From Bacillus sp. V3-13 (GTDB lineage: Bacteria; Bacillota; Bacilli; Bacillales; Cytobacillaceae): a stretch of DNA of 64,000 nt. The stretch is taken from positions 1-64,000 of the forward strand of contig NZ_PGUZ01000023.1 in NCBI RefSeq assembly GCF_002860165.1, given 5' to 3'. Shown piece by piece: positions 33,393 to 41,562 of this stretch. Both the position numbers and the translations under genes were made by a program. Each line of letters starts with the position of its first letter. Position 1 is the stretch's first letter. The notes under the pieces were generated by a model. That model worked only from the letters and a program-made list of their open reading frames with translations, was not told the origin of the DNA and made no database searches.

Positions 33393-34040
33393 ATGATTAT
33401 TAACATTTTAGCTGGTGGCCCTGAAGCGCTTTTGCCGGATTTAACGGAATATATGGAGGGAAATGTGAAGTGGATCGGTGTAGACAGGGGAGTTTATACG
33501 CTCATTTCAAAAGGGATTGCGCCGGCGGTTGCATTTGGTGACTTTGATTCTGTTAATGAAGAGGAAATGCTGTTTATCGAACAGCATGTTGATGAACTGC
33601 AAAGGTTTAAGCCCGAGAAAGACGAGACAGATATGGAACTGGCATTGGAGTGGGCACTGAAGCAAAATCCGCAAAAAATAAATCTATTCGGTGCGACAGG
33701 CGGCCGGCTTGACCATTTATTTGCAAATATCCAGCTTTTGCTTAAGCCAATTTTGAAAGAGAAAAATACCGATGTCGAATTGATCGATCTCCAGAACAAC
33801 GTTTATATGAAAAGTGCAGGGAGATACGAAATAAAAAAATCGCCGGACAGAAAGTATGTATCATTCGTACCGGTAACGCCTTCGGTTGAAGGCCTTACCC
33901 TGACAGGATTCAAATATCCTTTAACAAACTGTCATATTCCGCTCGGCTCTACACTATGTATTAGTAATGAACTTATTGATGATCGTGGTACTTTTTCCTT
34001 CCTTGAAGGCATAATAATGGTGATAAGCAGTCGCGATTAA
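33393..34040 (+). CDS. thiN: Thiamine pyrophosphokinase
   Basis: Transfers pyrophosphate from ATP to thiamine, giving thiamine diphosphate. The 215-residue protein shows GVDRGVYTLISKGIAPAVAFGDFDSV with the acidic metal-binding residues, KDETDMELALEWAL, GATGGRLDH and a beta-rich C-terminal thiamine-binding domain. An AGGTGA site lies four bases before the ATG. No THI riboswitch is visible upstream, in keeping with its place among housekeeping genes. Confidence 0.94.
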   Translation: MIINILAGGPEALLPDLTEYMEGNVKWIGVDRGVYTLISKGIAPAVAFGDFDSVNEEEMLFIEQHVDELQRFKPEKDETDMELALEWALKQNPQKINLFGATGGRLDHLFANIQLLLKPILKEKNTDVELIDLQNNVYMKSAGRYEIKKSPDRKYVSFVPVTPSVEGLTLTGFKYPLTNCHIPLGSTLCISNELIDDRGTFSFLEGIIMVISSRD

Positions 34041-34148
34041 AGCTTCCAGCAAATTGATAAAGAAAGTACAAAAACCGTTCTTTTTGAATATGATAAAAAG
34101 GAGCGCATGAAGCGAAGATGCATGTGTGAGATGGTGAGGAGGGACATG

Positions 34149-34229
34149 ATGAGATTTTATACGATTAAACTGCCAAAGGTGTTGGGTGGTCTTGTCCGTG
34201 CAATGTTAGGGGCCTTTAAAAAAGGCTGA
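34149..34229 (+). CDS. spoVM: Stage V sporulation protein M (26 residues)
   Basis: A 26-residue amphipathic peptide that recognises the positively curved forespore membrane, anchors the SpoIVA coat basement layer and inhibits FtsH. The sequence reads MRFYTIKLPKVLGGLVRAML and six further residues, with Pro9 that is key to curvature sensing. AGGAGGG at 34137-34143 lies five bases before this ATG. An adjacent ATG (34146) and one 14 codons upstream (34107) are in frame. In B. subtilis the gene is controlled by SigE; I cannot define a SigE promoter here. It marks the organism as a spore former. Confidence 0.95.
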   Translation: MRFYTIKLPKVLGGLVRAMLGAFKKG

Positions 34230-34289
34230 TCGAATAATAGCTTTATGCATGCCTTCGGCGGACAGACAACCTTTCTGAAAAAGCCACCT

Positions 34290-34318
34290 GAGCACCCGCG
34301 CAAAGGGGTGCTCTTATT
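34290..34318 (+). terminator. Terminator after spoVM
   Basis: Arms GAGCACCC (34290-34297) and GGGTGCTC (34306-34313), loop of eight, then TTATTTT. Confidence 0.75.
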
Positions 34319-34366
34319 TTGTTCTTGGATCTCATGAGCGCATATATTTTGAATCCGGAAAAAGAA

Positions 34367-34390
34367 AAGACACCCTTATATGGGTGTCTT
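34367..34390 (-). terminator. Terminator after rpmB
   Basis: Arms AAGACACCC (34367-34375) and GGGTGTCTT (34382-34390). Read on the minus strand it is followed by CTTTTCTTTTT, a good termination tail, two bases after the rpmB stop. Confidence 0.85.
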
Positions 34391-34392
34391 AT

Positions 34393-34581
34393 TTATACGC
34401 GTTCAACTTTACCGGATTTAAGCGCTCTCGCAGAAACCCAAACACGCTTAGGCTTTCCGTCTACAAGAATGCGAACTTTTTGAAGGTTGGCACCCCAAGT
34501 ACGTTTGTTAGCGTTCATCGCATGGGAACGAGCATTCCCTGAACGAGTTGATTTACCAGTGATCACACATTTGCGCGGCAT
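34393..34581 (-). CDS. rpmB: 50S ribosomal protein L28
   Basis: A 62-residue basic protein of the large subunit. [35 protein letters not shown] and [14 protein letters not shown] are typical of L28. Only one cysteine is left, so it is the zinc-free form. AGGAGGG (complement of 34592-34598) precedes the ATG. It is transcribed alone against the neighbouring genes, as in B. subtilis. Confidence 0.97.
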   Translation of the reverse strand: MPRKCVITGKSTRSGNARSHAMNANKRTWGANLQKVRILVDGKPKRVWVSARALKSGKVERV

Positions 34582-34701
34582 ATATTTTCCCTCCTAACTA
34601 CCAAAGCAAAAACTATTTTTTCTTGCTAATTTACGATTTGCCAGACAAGAGGCTGGCCCGATAAGAAAAACATTCGTTCTTAATCAAAAAGATACTTTAA
34701 T

Positions 34702-34730
34702 AATTTATCATACAACTGCCTGTAATGCAA
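34702..34730 (-). promoter_or_regulatory. Candidate promoter for rpmB
   Basis: On the minus strand, TTGCAT (complement of 34725-34730), 17 bases, then extended -10 TGATAAATT (the -10 hexamer TAAATT is the complement of 34702-34707). The leader of about 110 bases contains a hairpin GCCAG/CTGGC at 34640-34657. Confidence 0.6.
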
Positions 34731-34812
34731 TAGCCATGATTCAAGCTTTCAAGAAAATTTCCTTGACACAGGATTCAGGTCATGCTCAGGTAAAAGCTTA
34801 GGGAAGAATCGC

Positions 34813-34841
34813 TTTCAAATTTGCAGCTCTTATAGTAAAAT
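34813..34841 (+). promoter_or_regulatory. Candidate promoter for yloU-fakA
   Basis: TTTCAA at 34813-34818 and TAAAAT at 34836-34841 with 17-base spacing, 40 bases before the yloU start. The 300 bases between rpmB and yloU otherwise hold only the divergent rpmB promoter and leader. Confidence 0.55.
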
Positions 34842-34881
34842 GTCTTTAGCCAAGGAGCAATTTCCAAAGGGGGAACGTTTC

Positions 34882-35244
34882 ATGTCCATCGAACTTAAAA
34901 CAAAGTACGGGCAAATTGACATTTCAAATGAAGTCATTGCTACGATTTCCGGTGGAGCAGCTGTTGACTGCTACGGGATTGTCGGTATGGCATCCAAAAA
35001 TCAAATTAAAGATGGCCTGACTGAAATTTTGCGGAAAGAAAATTTCACCCGCGGTGTTATCGTCCGCCAGGAAAACGATGAAGTACATATTGACATGTAT
35101 ATTATAGTAAGTTATGGAACGAAAATTTCCGAGGTTGCTCACAACGTTCAATCAAAAGTTAAATACACGCTTGATAAAACTGTTGGGCTTGCCGTTGACT
35201 CGGTAAATATTTACGTTCAGGGTGTTCGTGTAACGAACCCTTAA
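34882..35244 (+). CDS. yloU: Asp23/Gls24 family envelope stress protein, YloU
   Basis: A 120-residue Asp23/Gls24 (DUF322) protein with the motif SIELKTKYGQIDISNEVIATISGG split over its start and GIVGMASKN after it. Family members form membrane-associated assemblies or respond to alkaline and envelope stress; the exact role here is not known. The ATG at 34882 is preferred over 34840 because AAAGGGGG at 34866-34873 lies eight bases upstream. It is paired with fakA throughout Bacillota. Confidence 0.9.
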   Translation: MSIELKTKYGQIDISNEVIATISGGAAVDCYGIVGMASKNQIKDGLTEILRKENFTRGVIVRQENDEVHIDMYIIVSYGTKISEVAHNVQSKVKYTLDKTVGLAVDSVNIYVQGVRVTNP

Positions 35245-35327
35245 GTTCGTAAAAGGGTCCTGTTTACGCAACCAGTTCGCAAAAACTTCACATGCGGACA
35301 AGTTCGTAAATGGTCGCTTACGGACAC
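35243..35327 (+). repeat. Imperfect tandem motif between yloU and fakA
   Basis: Three units begin AGTTCGTAAA (35244), AGTTCGCAAA (35274) and AGTTCGTAAA (35301), spaced 30 and 27 bases, each ending with a TTACG- or GCGG-like segment. GTTCG/CGAAC (35224-35238) just before can pair with the first unit. No coding frame is served. Confidence 0.6.
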
Positions 35328-35347
35328 TTAGTGAGGAGGAAAGATTT

Positions 35348-37015
35348 GTGGCAATTAAAGTTTTAGACGGAATACGCTTCGCGGAAATGGTGATCCAGGG
35401 AGCCAACCATTTGTCTGCCAATGCGAAAATGGTCGATGCGTTGAACGTTTTTCCAGTTCCGGATGGCGATACAGGGACAAACATGAACCTATCGATGACT
35501 TCCGGAGCAAAGGAAGTTAAAAATAACGTCCAGCAGCATATCGGTCAAGTGGGAATGGCTTTATCGAAAGGTCTGTTAATGGGAGCACGCGGTAATTCAG
35601 GAGTTATTCTGTCACAGTTGTTCCGCGGATTTTCGAAGCATATTGAGCAAAAGCCATCTATTATGGCAGCGGAATTTGCCTCTGCTCTCGAATCCGGCGT
35701 TGAAACTGCCTATAAAGCAGTGATGAAGCCTGTTGAAGGAACGATTTTAACCGTGGCGAAAGACGCCGCCAGAAAAGCGGTACAAGCTGCCAAAAAAGAA
35801 ACAGACCTGGTCGCAGTCATGGAAGAAGTGTTGAAAGAAGCGAAGGCTTCGCTTAACCGGACACCGGACCTTTTGCCTGTGTTAAAAGAAGTCGGCGTTG
35901 TCGATAGCGGCGGCCAGGGGCTCGTTCTCGTATACGAAGGCTTTCTTGCCGAGCTTAAAGGTGAAAAACTTCCAGATTCCCCGTCCCTTCCAAGAATGGA
36001 TGACCTTGTTAGCGCCGAGCATCATAAAAACGTTCACAGCCATATTAATACTGAAGATATTGAATTCGGCTATTGTACGGAATTTATGGTCAAATTTGAA
36101 GCGGCAAAGCTTGCAAAATCACCATTTTCCGAGGATGCATTCCGCCGGGACTTGAGCCAGTACGGAGACTCGCTGCTTGTTATTGCCGATGAGGAGCTTG
36201 TCAAAGTCCATATCCACTCCGAGCGTCCGGGAGATGTTTTGAGCTATGGACAGAAATATGGAAGCTTAATAAACATGAAAATAGAAAATATGCGGCAACA
36301 GCATTCCAATCTTGTCGAAACAAACCTGAAACCGCTTGTTTCTGAAACAAAAGAAAAACAGGAGTACGGAATTGTTACCGTTTCAATGGGGAAAGGGATC
36401 GCCGAATTGTTCCGCAGCATTGGCGCCCACGCCGTCATTGAAGGCGGCCAAACGATGAATCCAAGCACTGAGGATATTGTAAAAGCTATCAAGGAAGTAA
36501 ATGCGAAAAAAGTTATTATCCTTCCAAATAATAAAAATATTATCATGGCTGCAGAGCAGGCTGCCGAGGTAACGGATGAAGAAGTGATCGTGATCGCTTC
36601 AAAAACGGTACCACAAGGACTGTCAGCGTTGCTTGCTTTTAACCCGGGTGCGGACCTGTCCGAAAACAGGCGGGCAATGTCAGAGGCGCTCAAAGCTGTG
36701 AAAACCGGGCAAATTACCTATGCTGTCCGCGATACGTCCATCGACGGGCTGGCGATTGAGAAAGGCGATTTCATGGGAATTGCCGAAGGGAAAATCGTGG
36801 TTAAGGACAAGGATAAAATCAAGTCGGCAAAAGAACTGTTAACGAACTTAATCGATGAAGATACGGAAATCCTCACAATTTTAAAAGGGGAAGATGCATC
36901 AGACGATGATGTTCAAACACTTGTCTCTTTTATAGAGGAAACAAACGAAGATATAGAAATCGAAGTTCATAACGGCGAACAGCCGCTGTACGCTTTTATC
37001 TTCGCCGTCGAGTAG
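35348..37015 (+). CDS. fakA: Fatty acid kinase ATP-binding subunit FakA (DAK2, YloV)
   Basis: A 555-residue protein. An N-terminal DhaL-like domain (about 1-200) with NVFPVPDGDTGTNM binds ATP and magnesium; the middle and C-terminal parts match the rest of FakA. With a fatty-acid-binding FakB partner it phosphorylates free fatty acids; acyl phosphate can then be used by PlsX/PlsY. No fakB gene is in the window, though plsX is. The GTG start at 35348 follows GGAGGA by 8-9 bases. Confidence 0.92.
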   Translation: MAIKVLDGIRFAEMVIQGANHLSANAKMVDALNVFPVPDGDTGTNMNLSMTSGAKEVKNNVQQHIGQVGMALSKGLLMGARGNSGVILSQLFRGFSKHIEQKPSIMAAEFASALESGVETAYKAVMKPVEGTILTVAKDAARKAVQAAKKETDLVAVMEEVLKEAKASLNRTPDLLPVLKEVGVVDSGGQGLVLVYEGFLAELKGEKLPDSPSLPRMDDLVSAEHHKNVHSHINTEDIEFGYCTEFMVKFEAAKLAKSPFSEDAFRRDLSQYGDSLLVIADEELVKVHIHSERPGDVLSYGQKYGSLINMKIENMRQQHSNLVETNLKPLVSETKEKQEYGIVTVSMGKGIAELFRSIGAHAVIEGGQTMNPSTEDIVKAIKEVNAKKVIILPNNKNIIMAAEQAAEVTDEEVIVIASKTVPQGLSALLAFNPGADLSENRRAMSEALKAVKTGQITYAVRDTSIDGLAIEKGDFMGIAEGKIVVKDKDKIKSAKELLTNLIDEDTEILTILKGEDASDDDVQTLVSFIEETNEDIEIEVHNGEQPLYAFIFAVE

Positions 37016-37028
37016 GCAGCTATTTCTG

Positions 37029-37111
37029 TGGGCCGCGGAGCAACTCGCGCTGCCCAGTCAAATTGCATCATTCATAATAGCAGAAATAGAAGGGAAACCC
37101 CTTCTATTTCT
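37029..37111 (+). terminator. Double hairpin with terminator between fakA and sdaAB
   Basis: First hairpin: TGGGCCGCG (37029-37037) with CGCG (37046-37049) and GCCCA (37052-37056). Second: perfect 13-base arms 37082-37094 (AGAAATAGAAGGG) and 37099-37111, four-base loop, with a T-rich but interrupted tail TGTTGT. The second is the likely terminator. Confidence 0.7.
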
Positions 37112-37201
37112 TGTTGTATAAAGTGTAATATAGTTGTCCCGGTCCAAGATCGACTAAAAGGCAGAGAAAGCTTCGAAACTTTACTGGGGGAGGAAAGCTT
37201 T

Positions 37202-37864
37202 ATGAAATATAAAAGTGTTTTTGATATCATCGGTCCGATCATGATTGGCCCGTCGAGCTCGCATACAGCCGGTGCCGCCAGAATTGGCAAAGTGGCCAGA
37301 AGCCTGTTTGGCCGCGAGCCGAAATGGGCAAATATTTCTTTATATGGCTCCTTTGCTAAAACCTATAAAGGGCACGGAACCGATGTTGCGATCGTCGGAG
37401 GTTTACTTGACTTCGATACGTTTGATGAACGGATTATAGACTCGATTAAAATCGCCAAAAAACGCGGTATCAAGGTAACGTTTGTTGAAGAGGATGCGGT
37501 CACAGACCATCCGAATACAGCGAGAGTTTTAATTGGAGACGAACAAGGTGAACTGGAGCTTGTCGGCATCTCAATTGGCGGAGGGAAAATTGAAATCATT
37601 GAACTGAACGGATTTGAACTGAAGCTTTCCGGCCATCACCCGGCAATTCTCGTCGTCCACAATGACAGGTTTGGCGCAATTGCAAACGTTTCGAATACTC
37701 TCGCCAAATATAAGTTGAATATCGGCCATATGGAAGTGTCACGGAAGGAAAAAGGAAAGCTAGCCTTAATGACAATTGAAGTCGACCAAAATATTAACGA
37801 TTCTATCATTCAGGAGATTGAAAAGCTTCCCGATATTATAAAGGTCACCAAAATCATAGATTAG
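37202..37864 (+). CDS. sdaAB: L-serine dehydratase, beta subunit
   Basis: One of two chains of the iron-sulfur enzyme that deaminates L-serine to pyruvate and ammonia. The 220-residue protein begins MKYKSVFDIIGPIMIGPSSSHTAGA, typical for the beta chain, and ends with an ACT domain (about 145-220; AILVVHNDRFGAIANVSN) that probably binds serine. GGGGGAGG at 37186-37193 lies eight bases before the ATG; an in-frame extension to 37028 would cross the terminator and lacks a site. It is followed by the alpha subunit gene. Confidence 0.95.
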   Translation: MKYKSVFDIIGPIMIGPSSSHTAGAARIGKVARSLFGREPKWANISLYGSFAKTYKGHGTDVAIVGGLLDFDTFDERIIDSIKIAKKRGIKVTFVEEDAVTDHPNTARVLIGDEQGELELVGISIGGGKIEIIELNGFELKLSGHHPAILVVHNDRFGAIANVSNTLAKYKLNIGHMEVSRKEKGKLALMTIEVDQNINDSIIQEIEKLPDIIKVTKIID

Positions 37865-37916
37865 GACGAGATTTATATGATAACGCTTTCTAAGGCGCAG
37901 GAAAGGAGGCTACACG

Positions 37917-38801
37917 GTGTTCAGGAATGTAGCAGAATTAATTGAATTGGCCGACAGCCAAAATAAAAAGATATCCGGGATTATGATCGAACAGGAAATG
38001 GAAGTGACCGGCCGGACGAGGGATCAAGTCTTCAATTTAATGGACAGAAATCTCACCGTCATGGAGGAGGCCGTTGCAAAAGGATTAAAGGGTGTCCATT
38101 CCCATTCAGGCTTAACCGGCGGAGATGCTGTCCTTTTGCAAAACTATATCAAGAAAGGCAATTTTCTCTCGGGAGAAACGATTTTGGATGCCGTCAGCAA
38201 AGCGGTCGCCACCAATGAAGTAAATGCGGCGATGGGGACGATCTGTGCAACGCCGACAGCGGGATCAGCAGGAGTTGTCCCGGGAACGCTGTTTGCGGTT
38301 AAACACAAGCTGAATCCAACGCGGGAGCAAATGGTCTCATTTTTGTTTACAGCAGGCGCTTTCGGGTTTGTTGTCGCCAACAATGCGAGCATTTCAGGCG
38401 CTGCCGGCGGCTGCCAGGCTGAAGTCGGTTCAGCAGCGGGGATGGCGGCGGCTGCAATTGTTGAAATGGCTGGCGGTACCCCCGAGCAATCGGCTCAAGC
38501 AATGGCGATCACCCTGAAAAACATGCTTGGCTTAGTATGTGATCCTGTCGCCGGCCTTGTTGAGGTGCCGTGTGTGAAAAGAAATGCCATGGGGGCAGCC
38601 AATGCAATGGTTGCGGCTGATATGGCACTGGCCGGAATTACAAGCCGTATTCCTTGTGACGAAGTAATCGATGCCATGTACAAAATCGGCCAAACGATGC
38701 CTGTCGCTTTAAGAGAAACTGCACAGGGAGGGTTGGCGGCAACACCGACAGGTCGGGAGCTTGAAGCGAAGATCTTCGGAATCCCGCTCAGGGTCAAGTG
38801 A
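37917..38801 (+). CDS. sdaAA: L-serine dehydratase, alpha subunit
   Basis: The 294-residue catalytic chain. Cysteines for the oxygen-sensitive [4Fe-4S] cluster lie in ICATPTAGSAG, CQAEVG, LVCDPVAGLVEVPCVKRN and IPCDEV. The GTG start at 37917 follows AAAGGAGG by about eight bases. The stop overlaps the recG start by four bases. Confidence 0.95.
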   Translation: MFRNVAELIELADSQNKKISGIMIEQEMEVTGRTRDQVFNLMDRNLTVMEEAVAKGLKGVHSHSGLTGGDAVLLQNYIKKGNFLSGETILDAVSKAVATNEVNAAMGTICATPTAGSAGVVPGTLFAVKHKLNPTREQMVSFLFTAGAFGFVVANNASISGAAGGCQAEVGSAAGMAAAAIVEMAGGTPEQSAQAMAITLKNMLGLVCDPVAGLVEVPCVKRNAMGAANAMVAADMALAGITSRIPCDEVIDAMYKIGQTMPVALRETAQGGLAATPTGRELEAKIFGIPLRVK

Positions 38802-40846
38802 ATGAATCGCTGAATCAACCTGTTACAGTAATCAAAGGCATTGGCGCAGAGACCGCAGAAGCACTGGCAGAAATGAATCTGTTCACCGTCGGGGACTTAT
38901 TGGAACATTTTCCATACCGGTTTGAAGATTACAGGCTTAAGGATCTGGCAGAAGTGAAGCATGATGAGAGAGTGACGGTTGAGGGAAAGGTCCACAGTGA
39001 GCCTTCCTTGCTCTATTATGGAAGAAAAAAGTCACGCCTGACGGTTCGCCTCCTCGTTGGCCGCTATTTAATTCAAGTCGTTTTTTTTAACCAGCCATAT
39101 TTAAAAAACAAACTGGCCATAAACGACACGATCACGGTAACCGGAAAATGGGACCAGCACAGGCAAACGATCACAGCGAATGAAATGCAGTCTGGCGAAT
39201 ATTCAAAAACGATAGAATTTGAACCTGTTTATGCGGTGAAAGGAAAAATATCCGTTAAAGGGATTCGAAAATATATTAAGCTCGCTTTTTCTCAATATGG
39301 CCATGAAATTGAAGAAACATTGCCTGCTTCGATCATTAAAAAATATAAACTTTTAAACCGCCGCGATGCCCTCAGGTCGATGCATTTCCCTATGTCAGGC
39401 GAGGATGTAAAACAGGCAAGGCGGAGATTTGTTTATGAAGAATTCCTGTTTTTTCAAATTAAGATCCAGGCGCTTCGCAAATTTGAACGCGAGAATTCGG
39501 CTGGTTTCAGCCAAAAATACGATTTAAAAAAGGTAAAGGCATTTATATTAGCGCTTCCTTTTCCGTTAACTGGCGCCCAGAAGCGGGTCATTAACGAAAT
39601 ACTCGCTGATATGAAATCCGATTACCGGATGAACCGGCTTTTGCAGGGAGATGTTGGCTCGGGAAAAACCGTTGTTGCGGCAATCGGGCTTTATGCAAGT
39701 GTTACGGCGGGATTCCAGGGAGCGTTAATGGTGCCTACTGAAATATTGGCTGAGCAGCATGCTGAATCACTCAATGCTCTGCTGAGCCCGTTTGGCGTTC
39801 GCTGTGAATTGCTGACAAGCTCGGTAAAAGGCAAACGGAGAAAAGCTATACTCGAAGATTTGCAATCTGGTGATGTGGACGTACTGATCGGTACGCATGC
39901 CCTTATCCAGGAAGAAGTGCAATTCTCCAGGCTCGGCTTCGTCATCACCGATGAACAGCACCGCTTTGGCGTGGAGCAGAGGCGGATTCTTCGGGGAAAA
40001 GGGGAAAGCCCGGATGTTCTATTTATGACGGCGACCCCGATTCCGCGGACACTTGCGATTACGGCCTTCGGGGAAATGGATGTTTCCGTCATCGATGAAA
40101 TGCCGGCCGGCAGAAAAGAGATTGAAACGTATTGGGCGAAGCACGAGATGCTTGACCGGATTCTCGGTTTTATGGAAAAGGAGCTTGTTCAAGGAAGGCA
40201 AGCTTATGTGATCTGTCCGTTAATCGAGGAATCGGATAAACTGGACGTCCAGAATGCCATTGATGTCCACAGCACCCTTACCCGCTATTTCCAGAGCCGT
40301 TATAAAGTCGGCCTGATGCACGGCCGCTTAAGCTCTGAAGAGAAAGAAGCGGTCATGAAAGCGTTCAGCGCGAACGAAATTCAAGTGCTTGTCTCAACAA
40401 CGGTCGTCGAAGTCGGCGTCAATGTCCCGAATGCGACTGTGATGGTCATCTATGATGCCGAACGGTTTGGGCTGTCCCAGCTTCACCAGCTGCGCGGCCG
40501 CGTCGGCAGGGGCTCCCGGCAGTCATATTGCATCCTCCTTGCAGATCCAAAAACCGAAATAGGCAAGGAAAGAATGCGGATCATGGCTGAAACAAACGAT
40601 GGCTTTGTGCTCAGTGAAAAAGATCTCGAACTGCGCGGCCCGGGTGATTTTTTCGGCAAAAAACAAAGCGGCCTTCCGGAGTTCAAAGTAGCCGATATGG
40701 TCCACGACTACCGGGCGCTTGAAACAGCGCGCAGCGATGCAGCGGTGATGATTCAATCGGATGTGTTTTGGAAGTCGGATGAATATTGTGTCTTGCGCGA
40801 ATTTTTGCAAAGATCCGGCGCTCTTTCCGGGGAAAAGCTTGATTGA
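38798..40846 (+). CDS. recG: ATP-dependent DNA helicase RecG
   Basis: A 682-residue branched-DNA helicase acting on stalled forks and Holliday junctions. An N-terminal wedge/OB domain (about 50-180) is followed by helicase domains with GDVGSGKT from residue 284, DEQHRFGVEQR from 385, ATPIPRTLA, VVEVGVNVPNA and QLRGRVGRG. The GTG start at 38798 overlaps the sdaAA stop; the ribosome binding site is weak (AGGG), so translation probably depends on coupling. Confidence 0.95.
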   Translation: MNESLNQPVTVIKGIGAETAEALAEMNLFTVGDLLEHFPYRFEDYRLKDLAEVKHDERVTVEGKVHSEPSLLYYGRKKSRLTVRLLVGRYLIQVVFFNQPYLKNKLAINDTITVTGKWDQHRQTITANEMQSGEYSKTIEFEPVYAVKGKISVKGIRKYIKLAFSQYGHEIEETLPASIIKKYKLLNRRDALRSMHFPMSGEDVKQARRRFVYEEFLFFQIKIQALRKFERENSAGFSQKYDLKKVKAFILALPFPLTGAQKRVINEILADMKSDYRMNRLLQGDVGSGKTVVAAIGLYASVTAGFQGALMVPTEILAEQHAESLNALLSPFGVRCELLTSSVKGKRRKAILEDLQSGDVDVLIGTHALIQEEVQFSRLGFVITDEQHRFGVEQRRILRGKGESPDVLFMTATPIPRTLAITAFGEMDVSVIDEMPAGRKEIETYWAKHEMLDRILGFMEKELVQGRQAYVICPLIEESDKLDVQNAIDVHSTLTRYFQSRYKVGLMHGRLSSEEKEAVMKAFSANEIQVLVSTTVVEVGVNVPNATVMVIYDAERFGLSQLHQLRGRVGRGSRQSYCILLADPKTEIGKERMRIMAETNDGFVLSEKDLELRGPGDFFGKKQSGLPEFKVADMVHDYRALETARSDAAVMIQSDVFWKSDEYCVLREFLQRSGALSGEKLD

Positions 40847-40878
40847 TGCGGCCGCGGGCGTTATAAAGTATCGACTGA

Positions 40879-40927
40879 AAGCAGATCTCGAGAATCGTTA
40901 TTAAGATTCTTGCAATCTGCTTTTTTT
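40879..40927 (+). terminator. Terminator after recG
   Basis: Outer arms AAGCAGAT (40879-40886) and ATCTGCTT (40915-40922), inner arms AGAATC (40891-40896) and GATTCT (40905-40910), then seven or more T. It overlaps the -35 box of the fapR promoter. Confidence 0.85.
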
Positions 40928-40960
40928 GATTATATACTACTATTAGTACCTAGTCTTAAT
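40910..40960 (+). promoter_or_regulatory. fapR-plsX-fabDG promoter with FapR operator
   Basis: TTGCAA at 40910-40915 and TATACT at 40933-40938 with 17-base spacing form the promoter. The sequence TTAGTACCTAGTCTTAAT at 40943-40960, just past the -10 box, fits the FapR-binding site known in B. subtilis. FapR bound there would block transcription until malonyl-CoA releases it, giving autoregulation. Confidence 0.88.
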
Positions 40961-40981
40961 ATCTCGGACGGTGTAAAAAAG

Positions 40982-41545
40982 ATGAAAAGAAGTAAACGAG
41001 AACGGCAGCAACTTCTGGTCGAAACGATCAAGGACAACCCGTTTATTACAGATGAAGATCTCGCAGAGCAATTTTCTGTAAGCGTCCAAACGATCCGCCT
41101 GGACCGGTTGGAGTTGTCAATACCGGAATTAAGGGAGCGGATTAAAAGCGTTGCCGAGAAAACATTTGAGGATGAAGTAAAAGCGTTGCCGATTGAAGAG
41201 GTAATTGGGGAAATCATTGATATAGAGCTGGACAGCAGTGCGATTTCGATATTCGATGTGAAGTCAGAACATGTTTTTGTACGAAATCAAATTGCGAGAG
41301 GACACCATTTATTTGCCCAGGCCAACTCGCTGGCCGTCGCGGTCATCAATGATGAACTGGCGCTGACAGCGAAAGCGGATATCCAGTTTACGAGACCCGT
41401 AAAAGTAAAGGAACGCGTGATCGCGAAAGCGCGGGTCACGAATATTGATCGTGAAAACGCAAGAACGCTCGTCGAAGTGAACAGTTACGTTAATAATGAG
41501 CTCGTCTTTCAAGGCGAGTTTGAAATGTACCGTTCGAAAAAATAA
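40982..41545 (+). CDS. fapR: Fatty acid and phospholipid biosynthesis repressor FapR
   Basis: A 187-residue repressor of fatty acid and phospholipid genes released by malonyl-CoA. It has an N-terminal winged helix ([19 protein letters not shown], about 22-40), a linker helix ([11 protein letters not shown]) and a hot-dog effector domain with [17 protein letters not shown]. The ATG at 40982 matches the family start [12 protein letters not shown]; an upstream frame to 40910 overlaps promoter and operator. ACGGTGT is a modest ribosome binding site. Its operator precedes it directly. Confidence 0.96.
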   Translation: MKRSKRERQQLLVETIKDNPFITDEDLAEQFSVSVQTIRLDRLELSIPELRERIKSVAEKTFEDEVKALPIEEVIGEIIDIELDSSAISIFDVKSEHVFVRNQIARGHHLFAQANSLAVAVINDELALTAKADIQFTRPVKVKERVIAKARVTNIDRENARTLVEVNSYVNNELVFQGEFEMYRSKK

Positions 41546-41562
41546 CACAAGGAATGAGCAAG

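Noticed and set aside
34763-34768. TTGACA as a -35 box for yloU
   Set aside because: No -10-like hexamer at 16-18 bases; the TTTCAA/TAAAAT pair nearer the gene is better.
35243-35327. Tandem units as a CRISPR array
   Set aside because: Only about ten bases per unit are conserved, unit length varies, and no cas gene is near.
37028-37201. 58-codon N-terminal extension of sdaAB
   Set aside because: It would run through the double hairpin terminator and has no start signal.
40910-40981. 24-codon extension of fapR
   Set aside because: It overlaps the promoter and operator; the conserved family N terminus begins at 40982.
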